A stretch of 32,879 nt of DNA from an uncultured Verrucomicrobiae bacterium (GTDB lineage: Bacteria > Verrucomicrobiota > Verrucomicrobiia > Limisphaerales > J093). The stretch lies in NCBI GenBank assembly GCA_937946835.1, contig CALFAV010000047.1, positions 1 to 32,879 on the forward strand. Direction: 5' to 3'. Below the pieces are notes generated by a model. It ran no database searches and had not been told where the DNA came from. It saw nothing but the letters and a program-made list of their open reading frames with translations. The translations under genes and the position numbers were made by a program. Below, one piece after another: positions 16,891 through 24,232 of this stretch; the first letter of the stretch is position 1; every line of letters starts with the position of its first letter.

Positions 16891-18884
16891 CCTTTGCCCG
16901 GCCCGAAATGCTCTGGCTGCTGGCGGCGGTGACCCCGCTGTTGACGTGGTTTCTGCTCTGGGCCTGGCGCAAGCGGCAGGCGCTCATCCGCCGCTTTGTG
17001 CAGGACCGGCTGCTGGCCCGCCTGACCGTGGGCCTTTCGCCCCGCCGACAAAAGCTGCGCCTGGCGTTGTCCGGCCTGGCCGCGCTGCTGCTTCTGCTGG
17101 CCCTGGCCCGGCCGCAGTACGGTTACAGCCTGGAGGAGGTCCGCCAGCGCGGGCTGGACATCGTTGTGGCCATTGACACCTCGCGCAGCATGTTGGCCGC
17201 GGACGTCGCGCCCGACCGGCTCACCCGCGCCAAGCTGGCCGCGCGCGACCTTCAGCGCCTGGCCCGGGCCGACCGGCTTGCGCTGGTGGCCTTCGCCGGC
17301 ACCGCCTTTCTCCAATGCCCGCTGACGCTGGACGACAACGCCTTCGAGCAAAGCCTCAATCTCCTGAGCACCGATCTCCTGCCCCAGGGCGGCACCGCGA
17401 TCGGCCCGGCCATCGAGGAAGCCCTCCGGGCCTTCAAGGACAGCGGCCGCAACCACCGCGTCATTGTCCTGTTCAGCGACGGCGAAGACCACGAGGGCGA
17501 TGCCCTGGCCGCCGCGGCCCGGGCCGCCGAGCAGGAGGTGAAGATTTTCACCGTCGGCGTGGGCACCGCCACCGGCGACCGCCTTCGTCAGGTGGACGCG
17601 CAGGGACGCACCACGTACCTCCTCGACGAGAACAACCAGCCGGTCGTTTCCAAACTCAACGCCGACCTGCTCCGGGAAATTGCCCGCAAAACCGGCGGCG
17701 ACTACCTGCCCCTGATCGGCGCCGACCCGATGAAAACCCTCTACGAGGCGCGGCTGGCCGAGCTGCCCCGCAGCGACCTCACCGCCCGCTGGGCCCGGCA
17801 ATACCACGAGCGCTTTCAATGGCCGCTGGCACTGGCGCTCCTGCTGCTGATCGCGGAAATGCTGCTGGTCCCGCCGCGCCGGGGCTCCCGACCGGCTCCC
17901 GCACCCGCGCGGACCCCGGGCGCGGCCGCCCGCCCGGTCCTCACCGTCCTGGCCCTGGTCATCGGCAGCGCCCCGGTCCGGGCGTCCGCCGGCAGCGCCC
18001 TGCGGGACTACGAACGCGGCAAGTACCGCGCGGCCGAGCAGGAATATCGCCGGCTGCTCAGGGACCGCCCGGACGATGCCCGGCTGCACTTCAACGCCGG
18101 CACCGCGGCCTACGCAGCGGGCGAGTACGCCGCCGCCACCAATCATCTGGAGGCGGCCACGCGCGCAACCGACCCCGACCTGCTCGCCCGGGTGTACTAC
18201 AACCTGGGCAACGCCCTGTACCGGCTGGGCGAGCAGGCCGGCGCCCCGCCGCTCACGCTCACCAACTGGCAACAAGCCCTGCAGCATTACCAGAACGCCC
18301 TGGACCTGAACCCCAGCGACCCCGACGCCCAATTCAACCGCGAGTTTGTCCAGCAACGGATCGAGGAGCTTCAACAGCAACTCGCGCAGCAATCCCCCCC
18401 ACCCCCCCAGCCGACCAACTCACCGCCTGCCTCTGGGTCCACTCAACCAAACCGGCCTCAACCCGCCCCCGACCAGGCCGAGTCCGAAAATTCCGCCGAC
18501 TCCTCACCCGCGCCCCGCCAAACGCCGCCGGAGCAATCCCCAGGGCAGGAACCCCGGTCCGATCCCTCTCGCGCCCCGACTTCCTCCGACGAACCGCCGC
18601 AACCGGAAGCCGCAGCACCGCCCGAACCCCGGTCGGCATCCTCCAAGCCTCCGGCCGGTTCAGATTCGGCCGAGGACCGGAATTCCTCCTCCCCGGGCGC
18701 GGCCGAATCACCCCGCGACGCCGGCACCAATGCCACCAGCCCGGCCGCGGGGATCACCGCCGGCAAAATGACCCCCGAGCAGGCCCGGCAACTGCTCGAG
18801 GCCGCCCGGCTGGAGGAGCAGATGTGGCGCCCCTTGCCGCCGCCCGAGTCGCGCCGGTTAAATCGTTCACGTCGTGACTGGTAA
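16887..18884 (+). CDS. Fused BatB (VWA) - BatC (TPR) protein
   Basis: 665 residues from the ATG at 16887, with a good GGAGG ribosome site and a 4-nt overlap with batA. The first 335 residues are BatB-like: two membrane helices, ARPQYGYS, a VWA domain with MIDAS DTSRS (D97, S99, S101), and a helix near 310-330 (WPLALALLLLIAEMLLV). After a basic/Pro-Ala linker comes RPVLTVLALVIGSAPVRASA (about 350-370), which looks like a signal peptide retained in mid-protein. TPR repeats then run from about 375 to 495, as in BatC. Residues about 500-620 are Ser/Pro/Glu/Gln-rich and disordered. The end LEAARLEEQMWRPLPPPE to RDW matches the C-terminal DW-ending motif of BatC proteins. Confidence 0.9.
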   Translation: MTFARPEMLWLLAAVTPLLTWFLLWAWRKRQALIRRFVQDRLLARLTVGLSPRRQKLRLALSGLAALLLLLALARPQYGYSLEEVRQRGLDIVVAIDTSRSMLAADVAPDRLTRAKLAARDLQRLARADRLALVAFAGTAFLQCPLTLDDNAFEQSLNLLSTDLLPQGGTAIGPAIEEALRAFKDSGRNHRVIVLFSDGEDHEGDALAAAARAAEQEVKIFTVGVGTATGDRLRQVDAQGRTTYLLDENNQPVVSKLNADLLREIARKTGGDYLPLIGADPMKTLYEARLAELPRSDLTARWARQYHERFQWPLALALLLLIAEMLLVPPRRGSRPAPAPARTPGAAARPVLTVLALVIGSAPVRASAGSALRDYERGKYRAAEQEYRRLLRDRPDDARLHFNAGTAAYAAGEYAAATNHLEAATRATDPDLLARVYYNLGNALYRLGEQAGAPPLTLTNWQQALQHYQNALDLNPSDPDAQFNREFVQQRIEELQQQLAQQSPPPPQPTNSPPASGSTQPNRPQPAPDQAESENSADSSPAPRQTPPEQSPGQEPRSDPSRAPTSSDEPPQPEAAAPPEPRSASSKPPAGSDSAEDRNSSSPGAAESPRDAGTNATSPAAGITAGKMTPEQARQLLEAARLEEQMWRPLPPPESRRLNRSRRDW

Positions 18885-20700
18885 CCGCCGCCGCCCGGGT
18901 ACCGAAAGGCCCGGCCCCGCCCGCCGGGGGCCGCGGCCGGGTGCCGGGCTTCGTCTGGTGCTGGCTGTCGGGGGGGCGGGGTTGCTCACCGCCCTGGCCG
19001 CCGGTTTTCGCGCCGAACTCGAACCGGCCACCATTCGTGCGGGCGAGTCGGCGAACCTGCTGTTGATCTTCGAGGACGTGCAACCGGACGCCGTGCCCAC
19101 CCTGCCGGAAGTGACCGGGCTGAGCTTCGTCGCCACCGGCCGCGAGACGCGCTTCAACTTCGTCAACGGCCGACAGAGTCTGTCCACGGTGTTCCGGTAC
19201 GTGGTCATGCCGGCCGAACCGGGGACCTTCACCATCCCTTCTTTCAGCGTCCGCGCGGGGGGGCAAAGCTATGAATCGGCGCCGTTACGGCTCACGGTGC
19301 TGGCGGCGGGGGTACCGGGAGGGGGACGCGGCGCGAGCGCCGGGACGCCGGCGCGGGCCTTTCTCGAGATCGCAGTGCCGCGCACCAACGTGTTTGTGGG
19401 GGAGGTGTTGCCGGTGGACCTGCTGGTCTATGCCGTCAATCCCCGGCAGTTCGAGCTGGGTCCGCTGCCGGCCGAGGGCTGCACCGTGGGCAAGCAGGAG
19501 CGAATCGAACCGCTTCGGGTGACGGTGAACGGGGTGCTTTACACCCGCACCGGCACCCGCACGACCGTGGTACCCACCCGGCCGGGTCGGTTGTCCCTGG
19601 GCCCGTTGAGCGGGCGGGTGGAGGTGCTCGTGCCCGTGGCCCGGCGGCGGGGCGACTTGTTTGACGAGTTTTTCAACGACCCGTTTTTCAACCGCGCGGT
19701 CGAGCCGGCGGTGGTGCCGGTGACGGCCGCGGCAGTGACGCTGGAAGTGCTCCCCCTGCCGACCACCAACGCGCCGCCCTCGTTCACGGGCGCGGTGGGC
19801 GAATTCCGGCTCGAGGCCGCTGCCGCGCCCACCAACGTGGCCGTGGGCGACCCGGTCCGGCTGCGCGTCCAGGTCAGCGGCCGCGGCGCGCTCGCCGGGC
19901 TGACCCTGCCGCCGTTGGACGGCTGGACGGATTTTCGGGTGTACCCGGCCCAGAACCGGGTCGAGTACACCGACACGCTCGGGATCGAGGGCACCAAGGT
20001 GCTCGAGTACGACCTGATCCCCCAAAACGCCGAGGTGCGCGCCGTGCCGCCGGTGGTGTTCAGTTTTTTCGACCCGGTCAACCAAAGCTACGTGACCCTC
20101 ACCAACCCGCCCATCCCGCTGCTGGTCCGCCCGGTGGGCGGGCGCACGCCCGCACTGGCCGCGGCGGATGTCCCACCGCCGACGCGGGAAATTGTCCACC
20201 TCAAGGCGCGGCTGGGGCCGGTGGCCGTGGCCGCGGCACCCTTGGTAGCGCGGCCCGGCTATTGGGCGGCCCTCCTGGCGCCGGCCGCGCTCTGGCTGCT
20301 CTTGCGGGGCTGGCGGGTGCGCCGCGAACGGCTCGCGGCCAACCCCCGACTGCGGCGCCGGCGCGAGGTGGCCCGTCGGGTGCGCGCCGGGTTGGAGGAA
20401 CTGGAGCAACGGGCCGCGGAGGCGGACCCGGCGCGCTTTTTCGCCCTGGCCTTCCACCTGTTGCAGGAGCAACTGGGGGAACGGCTCGACCGGCCGGCCG
20501 CCTCGATCACCGAGGCGGAGGAGGACGAAATGCTGCGGCCGCGCGGCGTGCCGGAGGCGTTGCTGAGCGAGTTGCACCAACTGTTCCAGGAATGCAACCA
20601 GGCGCGCTACGCCCCCGCCGGGTCGGTGCAGGACCGGCGGGCCCTGGCCGGTCGTTTGCGCCGCGCGCTCGAACAGTTGAGTCGGTTGGACCTCGCATGA
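18874..20700 (+). CDS. batD: BatD-like protein
   Basis: 608 residues from a GTG at 18874, overlapping the previous gene by 11 nt. The N-terminus is Arg/Pro-rich, then a hydrophobic segment (about 26-44) acts as signal or anchor. The large exported part begins with the BatD-typical ELEPATIRAGESANLLLIFE block and contains further immunoglobulin-like beta-domains, including VPRTNVFVGEVLPVDLLVY. A membrane helix (about 463-475, ALLAPAALWLLL) is followed by a cytoplasmic helical tail with an Arg-rich start. In Bat operons BatD is a membrane protein with a large periplasmic region, probably part of the same complex as the VWA proteins. A true start further in would shorten the odd Arg-rich leader; the GTG is kept because of the operon overlap. 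Confidence 0.9.
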   Translation: MTGNRRRPGTERPGPARRGPRPGAGLRLVLAVGGAGLLTALAAGFRAELEPATIRAGESANLLLIFEDVQPDAVPTLPEVTGLSFVATGRETRFNFVNGRQSLSTVFRYVVMPAEPGTFTIPSFSVRAGGQSYESAPLRLTVLAAGVPGGGRGASAGTPARAFLEIAVPRTNVFVGEVLPVDLLVYAVNPRQFELGPLPAEGCTVGKQERIEPLRVTVNGVLYTRTGTRTTVVPTRPGRLSLGPLSGRVEVLVPVARRRGDLFDEFFNDPFFNRAVEPAVVPVTAAAVTLEVLPLPTTNAPPSFTGAVGEFRLEAAAAPTNVAVGDPVRLRVQVSGRGALAGLTLPPLDGWTDFRVYPAQNRVEYTDTLGIEGTKVLEYDLIPQNAEVRAVPPVVFSFFDPVNQSYVTLTNPPIPLLVRPVGGRTPALAAADVPPPTREIVHLKARLGPVAVAAAPLVARPGYWAALLAPAALWLLLRGWRVRRERLAANPRLRRRREVARRVRAGLEELEQRAAEADPARFFALAFHLLQEQLGERLDRPAASITEAEEDEMLRPRGVPEALLSELHQLFQECNQARYAPAGSVQDRRALAGRLRRALEQLSRLDLA

Positions 20701-21515
20701 ACCCTTTCCCACACCAGGCGTGCGCGGCGGCCGGCTGGCTTCGCTTCCGGGGGCGGGGTTGTGTGTGGCTTTTGGGTCTGGGACTGCTGGCCGGCGGGGG
20801 AGACTCCCCGCTCCGCGCCGGCGAAGAACCCGATCCCCGGATCGCCGCGTTCGACGCGGCCAACCGGCTTTACGAGCAGGGGCGCTACCGCGAGGCGGCG
20901 GCCGCCTACGAGGCGCTGCTGGCCCAGGGCATTGTTTCCCCGGCCCTGTACTTCAACCTGGGCAACGCCTGGTTCAAGGCGGGCGCGGCCGGCCGGGCCA
21001 TTGGGAACTACCGCCTGGCCGAGCGCCTGGCACCGCGGGACCCGGACATCCGGGCCAACCTGCGGCTGACCCGGGAGCTGGTCCGGGGCCAGCCGCCCCC
21101 GGCCGCGCCCTGGTGGCGGCGCGGAAGCCAGCGCTTGACACTCGATGAATGGGCCGGCGTCACGGGCGGTGCGGTGTGGCTGGGCTTTGGGGCGCTGGTG
21201 TGGGGGGAACTGCGTCCGGCCCGGCGGCGGCTCTGTCGCCGATGGGCGGCGGGGTCTGCCGCGCTGGCGATGGTGGCCGGGGCCGCGCTGGCGGTGCAAT
21301 GGGCGGAGCGGCGGCTGCGGGTGGAGGCCGTGGTGATTGCCCGGGAGGCGGTGGTGCGCTACGGACCGCTGGAGGTCTCGCCCGAGTTGCAAAAGGTCGA
21401 GGACGGCACCGAACTGGTGGTGCTGGACCAAAAGGACCACTGGCTGCAGGTGACCGGCCTGCCGCGCGGCACGGGCTGGATTCGCCAGACCGACGTCTGG
21501 GTGTTGCCGCCCTGA
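20697..21515 (+). CDS. batE: BatE-like TPR/SH3 protein
   Basis: 272 residues, joined to batD by ATGA. An N-terminal hydrophobic signal (CVWLLGLGLLAGGG, about 22-35) is followed by TPR motifs (AANRLYEQGRYREAAAAYEA and ALYFNLGNAWFKAGAAGRAI). Two membrane helices lie near 155-170 and 182-201. A C-terminal SH3-like segment (about 210-272) contains AREAVVRYGPLEVS, LVVLDQKDHWLQV and GTGWI. This TPR-2TM-SH3 order is typical of BatE, the last gene of the operon. No terminator is visible before the metY promoter 47 nt later. Confidence 0.9.
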   Translation: MNPFPHQACAAAGWLRFRGRGCVWLLGLGLLAGGGDSPLRAGEEPDPRIAAFDAANRLYEQGRYREAAAAYEALLAQGIVSPALYFNLGNAWFKAGAAGRAIGNYRLAERLAPRDPDIRANLRLTRELVRGQPPPAAPWWRRGSQRLTLDEWAGVTGGAVWLGFGALVWGELRPARRRLCRRWAAGSAALAMVAGAALAVQWAERRLRVEAVVIAREAVVRYGPLEVSPELQKVEDGTELVVLDQKDHWLQVTGLPRGTGWIRQTDVWVLPP

Positions 21516-21561
21516 GCGGCGGTGGGGCGGGGGCGCCGGCGGGGAGTTAAATCGGCCCGGC

Positions 21562-21590
21562 TTGTCCCGGGCGGCAGAGGTCCTTACACT
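21562..21590 (+). promoter_or_regulatory. metY promoter candidate
   Basis: TTGTCC at 21562-21567, exact 17-nt spacer, TACACT at 21585-21590. The metY ATG starts 9 nt after the -10, so the message would be leaderless or have a leader of a few bases, too short for a riboswitch. Confidence 0.5.
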
Positions 21591-21599
21591 CGCGGCCCC

Positions 21600-22889
21600 A
21601 TGAAATTCGAGACCCTCTGTCTGCACGGCGGCGCGCAGCCCGATCCCACCACGTTGGCGCGGGCGGTGCCGGTCTATCGCACCAGCTCGTACGTGTTCAA
21701 AAACACCGAACACGCGGCGAATCTCTTTGCCCTGAAAGAGCTGGGGAACATCTACACCCGCCTGATGAATCCCACCACCGAGGTGTTGGAAAAGCGCATG
21801 GCCCTGCTCGAGGGCGCGCCCGAACTGGGCGGCCTGGGCATCGCCTCCGGCACCAGCGCGGTGTTCTACTCGGTGATCAACCTCGCGCAGGCCGGCGACA
21901 ACATCGTGTCCGCCCGCAACCTCTACGGGGGCACTTACACGATGTTCAACGATCTTCTGCCCGCCCTGGGCATCACGGTGAAGTTCGTGGACTCGAACGA
22001 CCCGGAGAACTTCGCCCGGGCCATTGACGACCGCACCCGGGCGCTGTTCTGCGAAACGGTGTCCAACCCCGCCCTGGAGATCACCGACCTGGAGGCCGTG
22101 GCCCGGATCGCGCACGCCGCCGGACTGCCCCTCATCGTGGACGCGACCTTCTCGACTCCGTACCTGACCCGGCCGCTGGAGTTCGGCGCGGATCTCGTGG
22201 TGCATTCGCTCACCAAGTGGTTGGGCGGCCACGGCACCGGCATCGGGGGAGTGGTGGTGGACGGCGGGCGCTTCAACTGGGCCGCCGGCAGGCATTCGCT
22301 TTACACCACTCCCGACCAGTCCTACCACGGGCTGCGCTGGGGGCTGGACCTGCCGGAGCCGCTCCGGCCGCTGGCCTACATCCTGCGGATGCGCACGGTG
22401 CCGCTGCGCAACCTGGGCGCCTGCCTTTCGCCCGACAACTCCTGGATGTTCCTCCAGGGCATCGAGACCCTGCCGTTGCGGATGGAACGACACTGCGAAA
22501 ACGCCCTGGCCGTGGCGCAGTACCTGCAAAAACATCCCGGGGTGACCTGGGTGCGCTACCCGGGCCTGCCCGAGGACCGCGAGTTTGCCCGCAACCAAAA
22601 ATACCTCCGCGGCAAGGGCGGGGCGATGGTCGTCTTCGGCATCAAGGGGGGCAAGGCGGCGGGGGCCAAATTCATTGACTCGCTCCGGCTCTTCTCCCAC
22701 CTGGCCAACGTGGGCGACGCCAAATCCCTGGCCATCCACAGCGCCACCACCACGCACTCGCAGCTCAATGAAGAGCAACAGCGGGCGGCCGGCATCACGC
22801 CGGACCTGGTACGCCTGAGCATCGGCCTGGAAAATCTTGAGGACCTCCTCGAGGACCTCGATCAGGCGCTGCGCGCGGCCACGGCCTGA
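21600..22889 (+). CDS. metY: O-acetylhomoserine sulfhydrylase (aminocarboxypropyltransferase)
   Basis: 429 residues from the ATG at 21600; the start MKFETLCLHGG is the usual N-terminus. This PLP enzyme of the Cys/Met metabolism fold joins O-acetylhomoserine and sulfide to give homocysteine. Landmarks are PVYRTSSYVF, the NIYTRLMNPTTEVLEKRMALLEG type block split by the tetramer contact Tyr/Arg, GIASGTSAVFY, VDATFSTPYLTRP, and SLTKWLGGHG with the PLP lysine K206. GKGGAMVVFGIKGG and HSATTTHSQL lie in the C-terminal domain. Length and motifs fit the MetY branch rather than the shorter MetB/MetC/MetZ. The next gene, metX, supplies its substrate. Confidence 0.95.
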   Translation: MKFETLCLHGGAQPDPTTLARAVPVYRTSSYVFKNTEHAANLFALKELGNIYTRLMNPTTEVLEKRMALLEGAPELGGLGIASGTSAVFYSVINLAQAGDNIVSARNLYGGTYTMFNDLLPALGITVKFVDSNDPENFARAIDDRTRALFCETVSNPALEITDLEAVARIAHAAGLPLIVDATFSTPYLTRPLEFGADLVVHSLTKWLGGHGTGIGGVVVDGGRFNWAAGRHSLYTTPDQSYHGLRWGLDLPEPLRPLAYILRMRTVPLRNLGACLSPDNSWMFLQGIETLPLRMERHCENALAVAQYLQKHPGVTWVRYPGLPEDREFARNQKYLRGKGGAMVVFGIKGGKAAGAKFIDSLRLFSHLANVGDAKSLAIHSATTTHSQLNEEQQRAAGITPDLVRLSIGLENLEDLLEDLDQALRAATA

Positions 22890-22897
22890 ACCGCGGC

Positions 22898-22927
22898 TTG
22901 TGGAGCCGGCACCGGCCGGGATAGGCT
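22898..22927 (+). promoter_or_regulatory. metX promoter candidate
   Basis: TTGTGG at 22898-22903, 18-nt spacer, TAGGCT at 22922-22927. It is 19 nt before the metX ATG, within the 57-nt gap after metY. metX may also be read through from metY. Confidence 0.35.
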
Positions 22928-22946
22928 GGGCCGCCGCGCTTGTCTT

Positions 22947-24104
22947 ATGACGCGTTCCATCGGCCGGGTCCGCACCCAGTTTTTCGAGTATGACAACCCC
23001 CGGCGGCCCCTGCGGCTGCGGGTGGGGGGCCGGCTGCCCCGGTTCACCCTGGCCTACGAAATGTACGGCCAGTTGAACGCGGACCGCTCCAACGTCATCC
23101 TGCTCTACCACGCCATGACCGGCAGTCAGCACGCCGCCGGCTACAACCCGCGCGTGCCCGGCCTGGACCACCGGTGGACCGAGGAGATGCACCGGGGCTG
23201 GTGGGATGGCTTCATCGGCCCGGGCAAGGCGCTGGACACACGCCGCTTTTGCGTGCTCTGCGTCAACTACCTCGGCGGCTGCTACGGCTCGACCGGCCCG
23301 GCCTCGATCAACCCCGACACCGGCAAGCGCTGGGGCCCGGCCTTCCCCGTGTTGCGCATGAGCGACATCGTGGACTCGCAGATGCTCCTGCTGGACTCCC
23401 TGGGCGTGGAGCGCCTGCACGCCGTCATCGGCGCCTCCATCGGCGGCTACCTGGCCCTGCTCACCGCCACGAAATACCCGGAGCGGGTCCGGATCGTGGT
23501 GCCCATCGGTTCGGGGGTCGAAACCACCATCTACCAGCGCATCCTCAACTTCGAGCAGGTCACCGCCATCGAGGGCGACCCGCACTTCCGCGGCGGCGAT
23601 TACTACGACGGCCCCGCGCCCGAGCTGGGGCTGGCCCTGGCCCGGCGCATTGCCCACAAGACCTTCGTCTCGCTGGACACGCTGCGCGAGCGCGCCCGCG
23701 GCGAGGTGGTCAGCCAAAAGCCCCCCCACGGCTGGTACGAGATGAACCACCCGGTCGAGTCCTACATGCTCCACCAGGGCCTGAAATTTGTGCGGCGCTT
23801 CGACGCCAACACCTACCTGCGCATCCTGGACGCCTGGCAGTGGTTCGACCTGGTCGCCGAGGCGGGCGGCAAGGACCTGAACACCCTCTTCGAGCGCTGC
23901 CACAACCAGGAGTTCCTGGTCTTCAGCATTGACTCCGACGGCATGTACCCGCCCGCCGAGCAGGCCAAGCTGGTGCACCTGCTCAAACGGGCGCACGTGC
24001 CGGTCATGTGGATCACGGTCCACTCGGACAAGGGCCACGACTCCTTCCTGATCGAGCCGCGCCTGTACACCCCGCACCTGGTGCAGGTGTTGGACCAACG
24101 GTGA
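22947..24104 (+). CDS. metX: Homoserine O-acetyltransferase
   Basis: 385 residues, the normal MetX length. It transfers an acetyl group from acetyl-CoA to homoserine for methionine synthesis by direct sulfhydrylation. The alpha/beta-hydrolase fold shows NVILLYHAMTGSQHAAG (oxyanion region), GGCYGSTGPASINPDTG, the nucleophile elbow GASIGG with Ser164, Asp331 in FSIDSDGMYPP and His364 in KGHDSF as the likely triad. Some members of this family use succinyl-CoA; specificity cannot be settled by eye, but metY next door (an O-acetylhomoserine enzyme) supports acetyl transfer. Confidence 0.95.
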   Translation: MTRSIGRVRTQFFEYDNPRRPLRLRVGGRLPRFTLAYEMYGQLNADRSNVILLYHAMTGSQHAAGYNPRVPGLDHRWTEEMHRGWWDGFIGPGKALDTRRFCVLCVNYLGGCYGSTGPASINPDTGKRWGPAFPVLRMSDIVDSQMLLLDSLGVERLHAVIGASIGGYLALLTATKYPERVRIVVPIGSGVETTIYQRILNFEQVTAIEGDPHFRGGDYYDGPAPELGLALARRIAHKTFVSLDTLRERARGEVVSQKPPHGWYEMNHPVESYMLHQGLKFVRRFDANTYLRILDAWQWFDLVAEAGGKDLNTLFERCHNQEFLVFSIDSDGMYPPAEQAKLVHLLKRAHVPVMWITVHSDKGHDSFLIEPRLYTPHLVQVLDQR

Positions 24105-24136
24105 GGCCGGGAAGTCCCCGCGGCCCGGCGGCGGGT

Positions 24137-24164
24137 TTGACTCCGCGGGCGCGGACCCTACGCT
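24137..24164 (+). promoter_or_regulatory. Promoter candidate for the M3 peptidase gene
   Basis: TTGACT at 24137-24142, 16-nt spacer, TACGCT at 24159-24164. The -10 is preceded by GGACCC, the same six bases that precede the nusA -10 TA. Expected start is near 24171, giving about 62 nt of leader. Confidence 0.45.
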
Positions 24165-24232
24165 TCGGCCGGTCGCCGACCCCGGGCTGACCCGCAAGGC
24201 CGCGGGGGCCGATCGTCGGCGGCCAAAACCGC

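Noticed and set aside
21516..21599. Possible SAM riboswitch before metY
   Set aside because: Too short, no SAM-I or SAM-II core bases, and the promoter lies almost at the start codon.
20607..24197. Open frame of about 1,200 codons on the - strand opposite batE, metY and metX
   Set aside because: Antisense to well-identified enzymes; composition is a codon-position mirror of them and no motif is visible.
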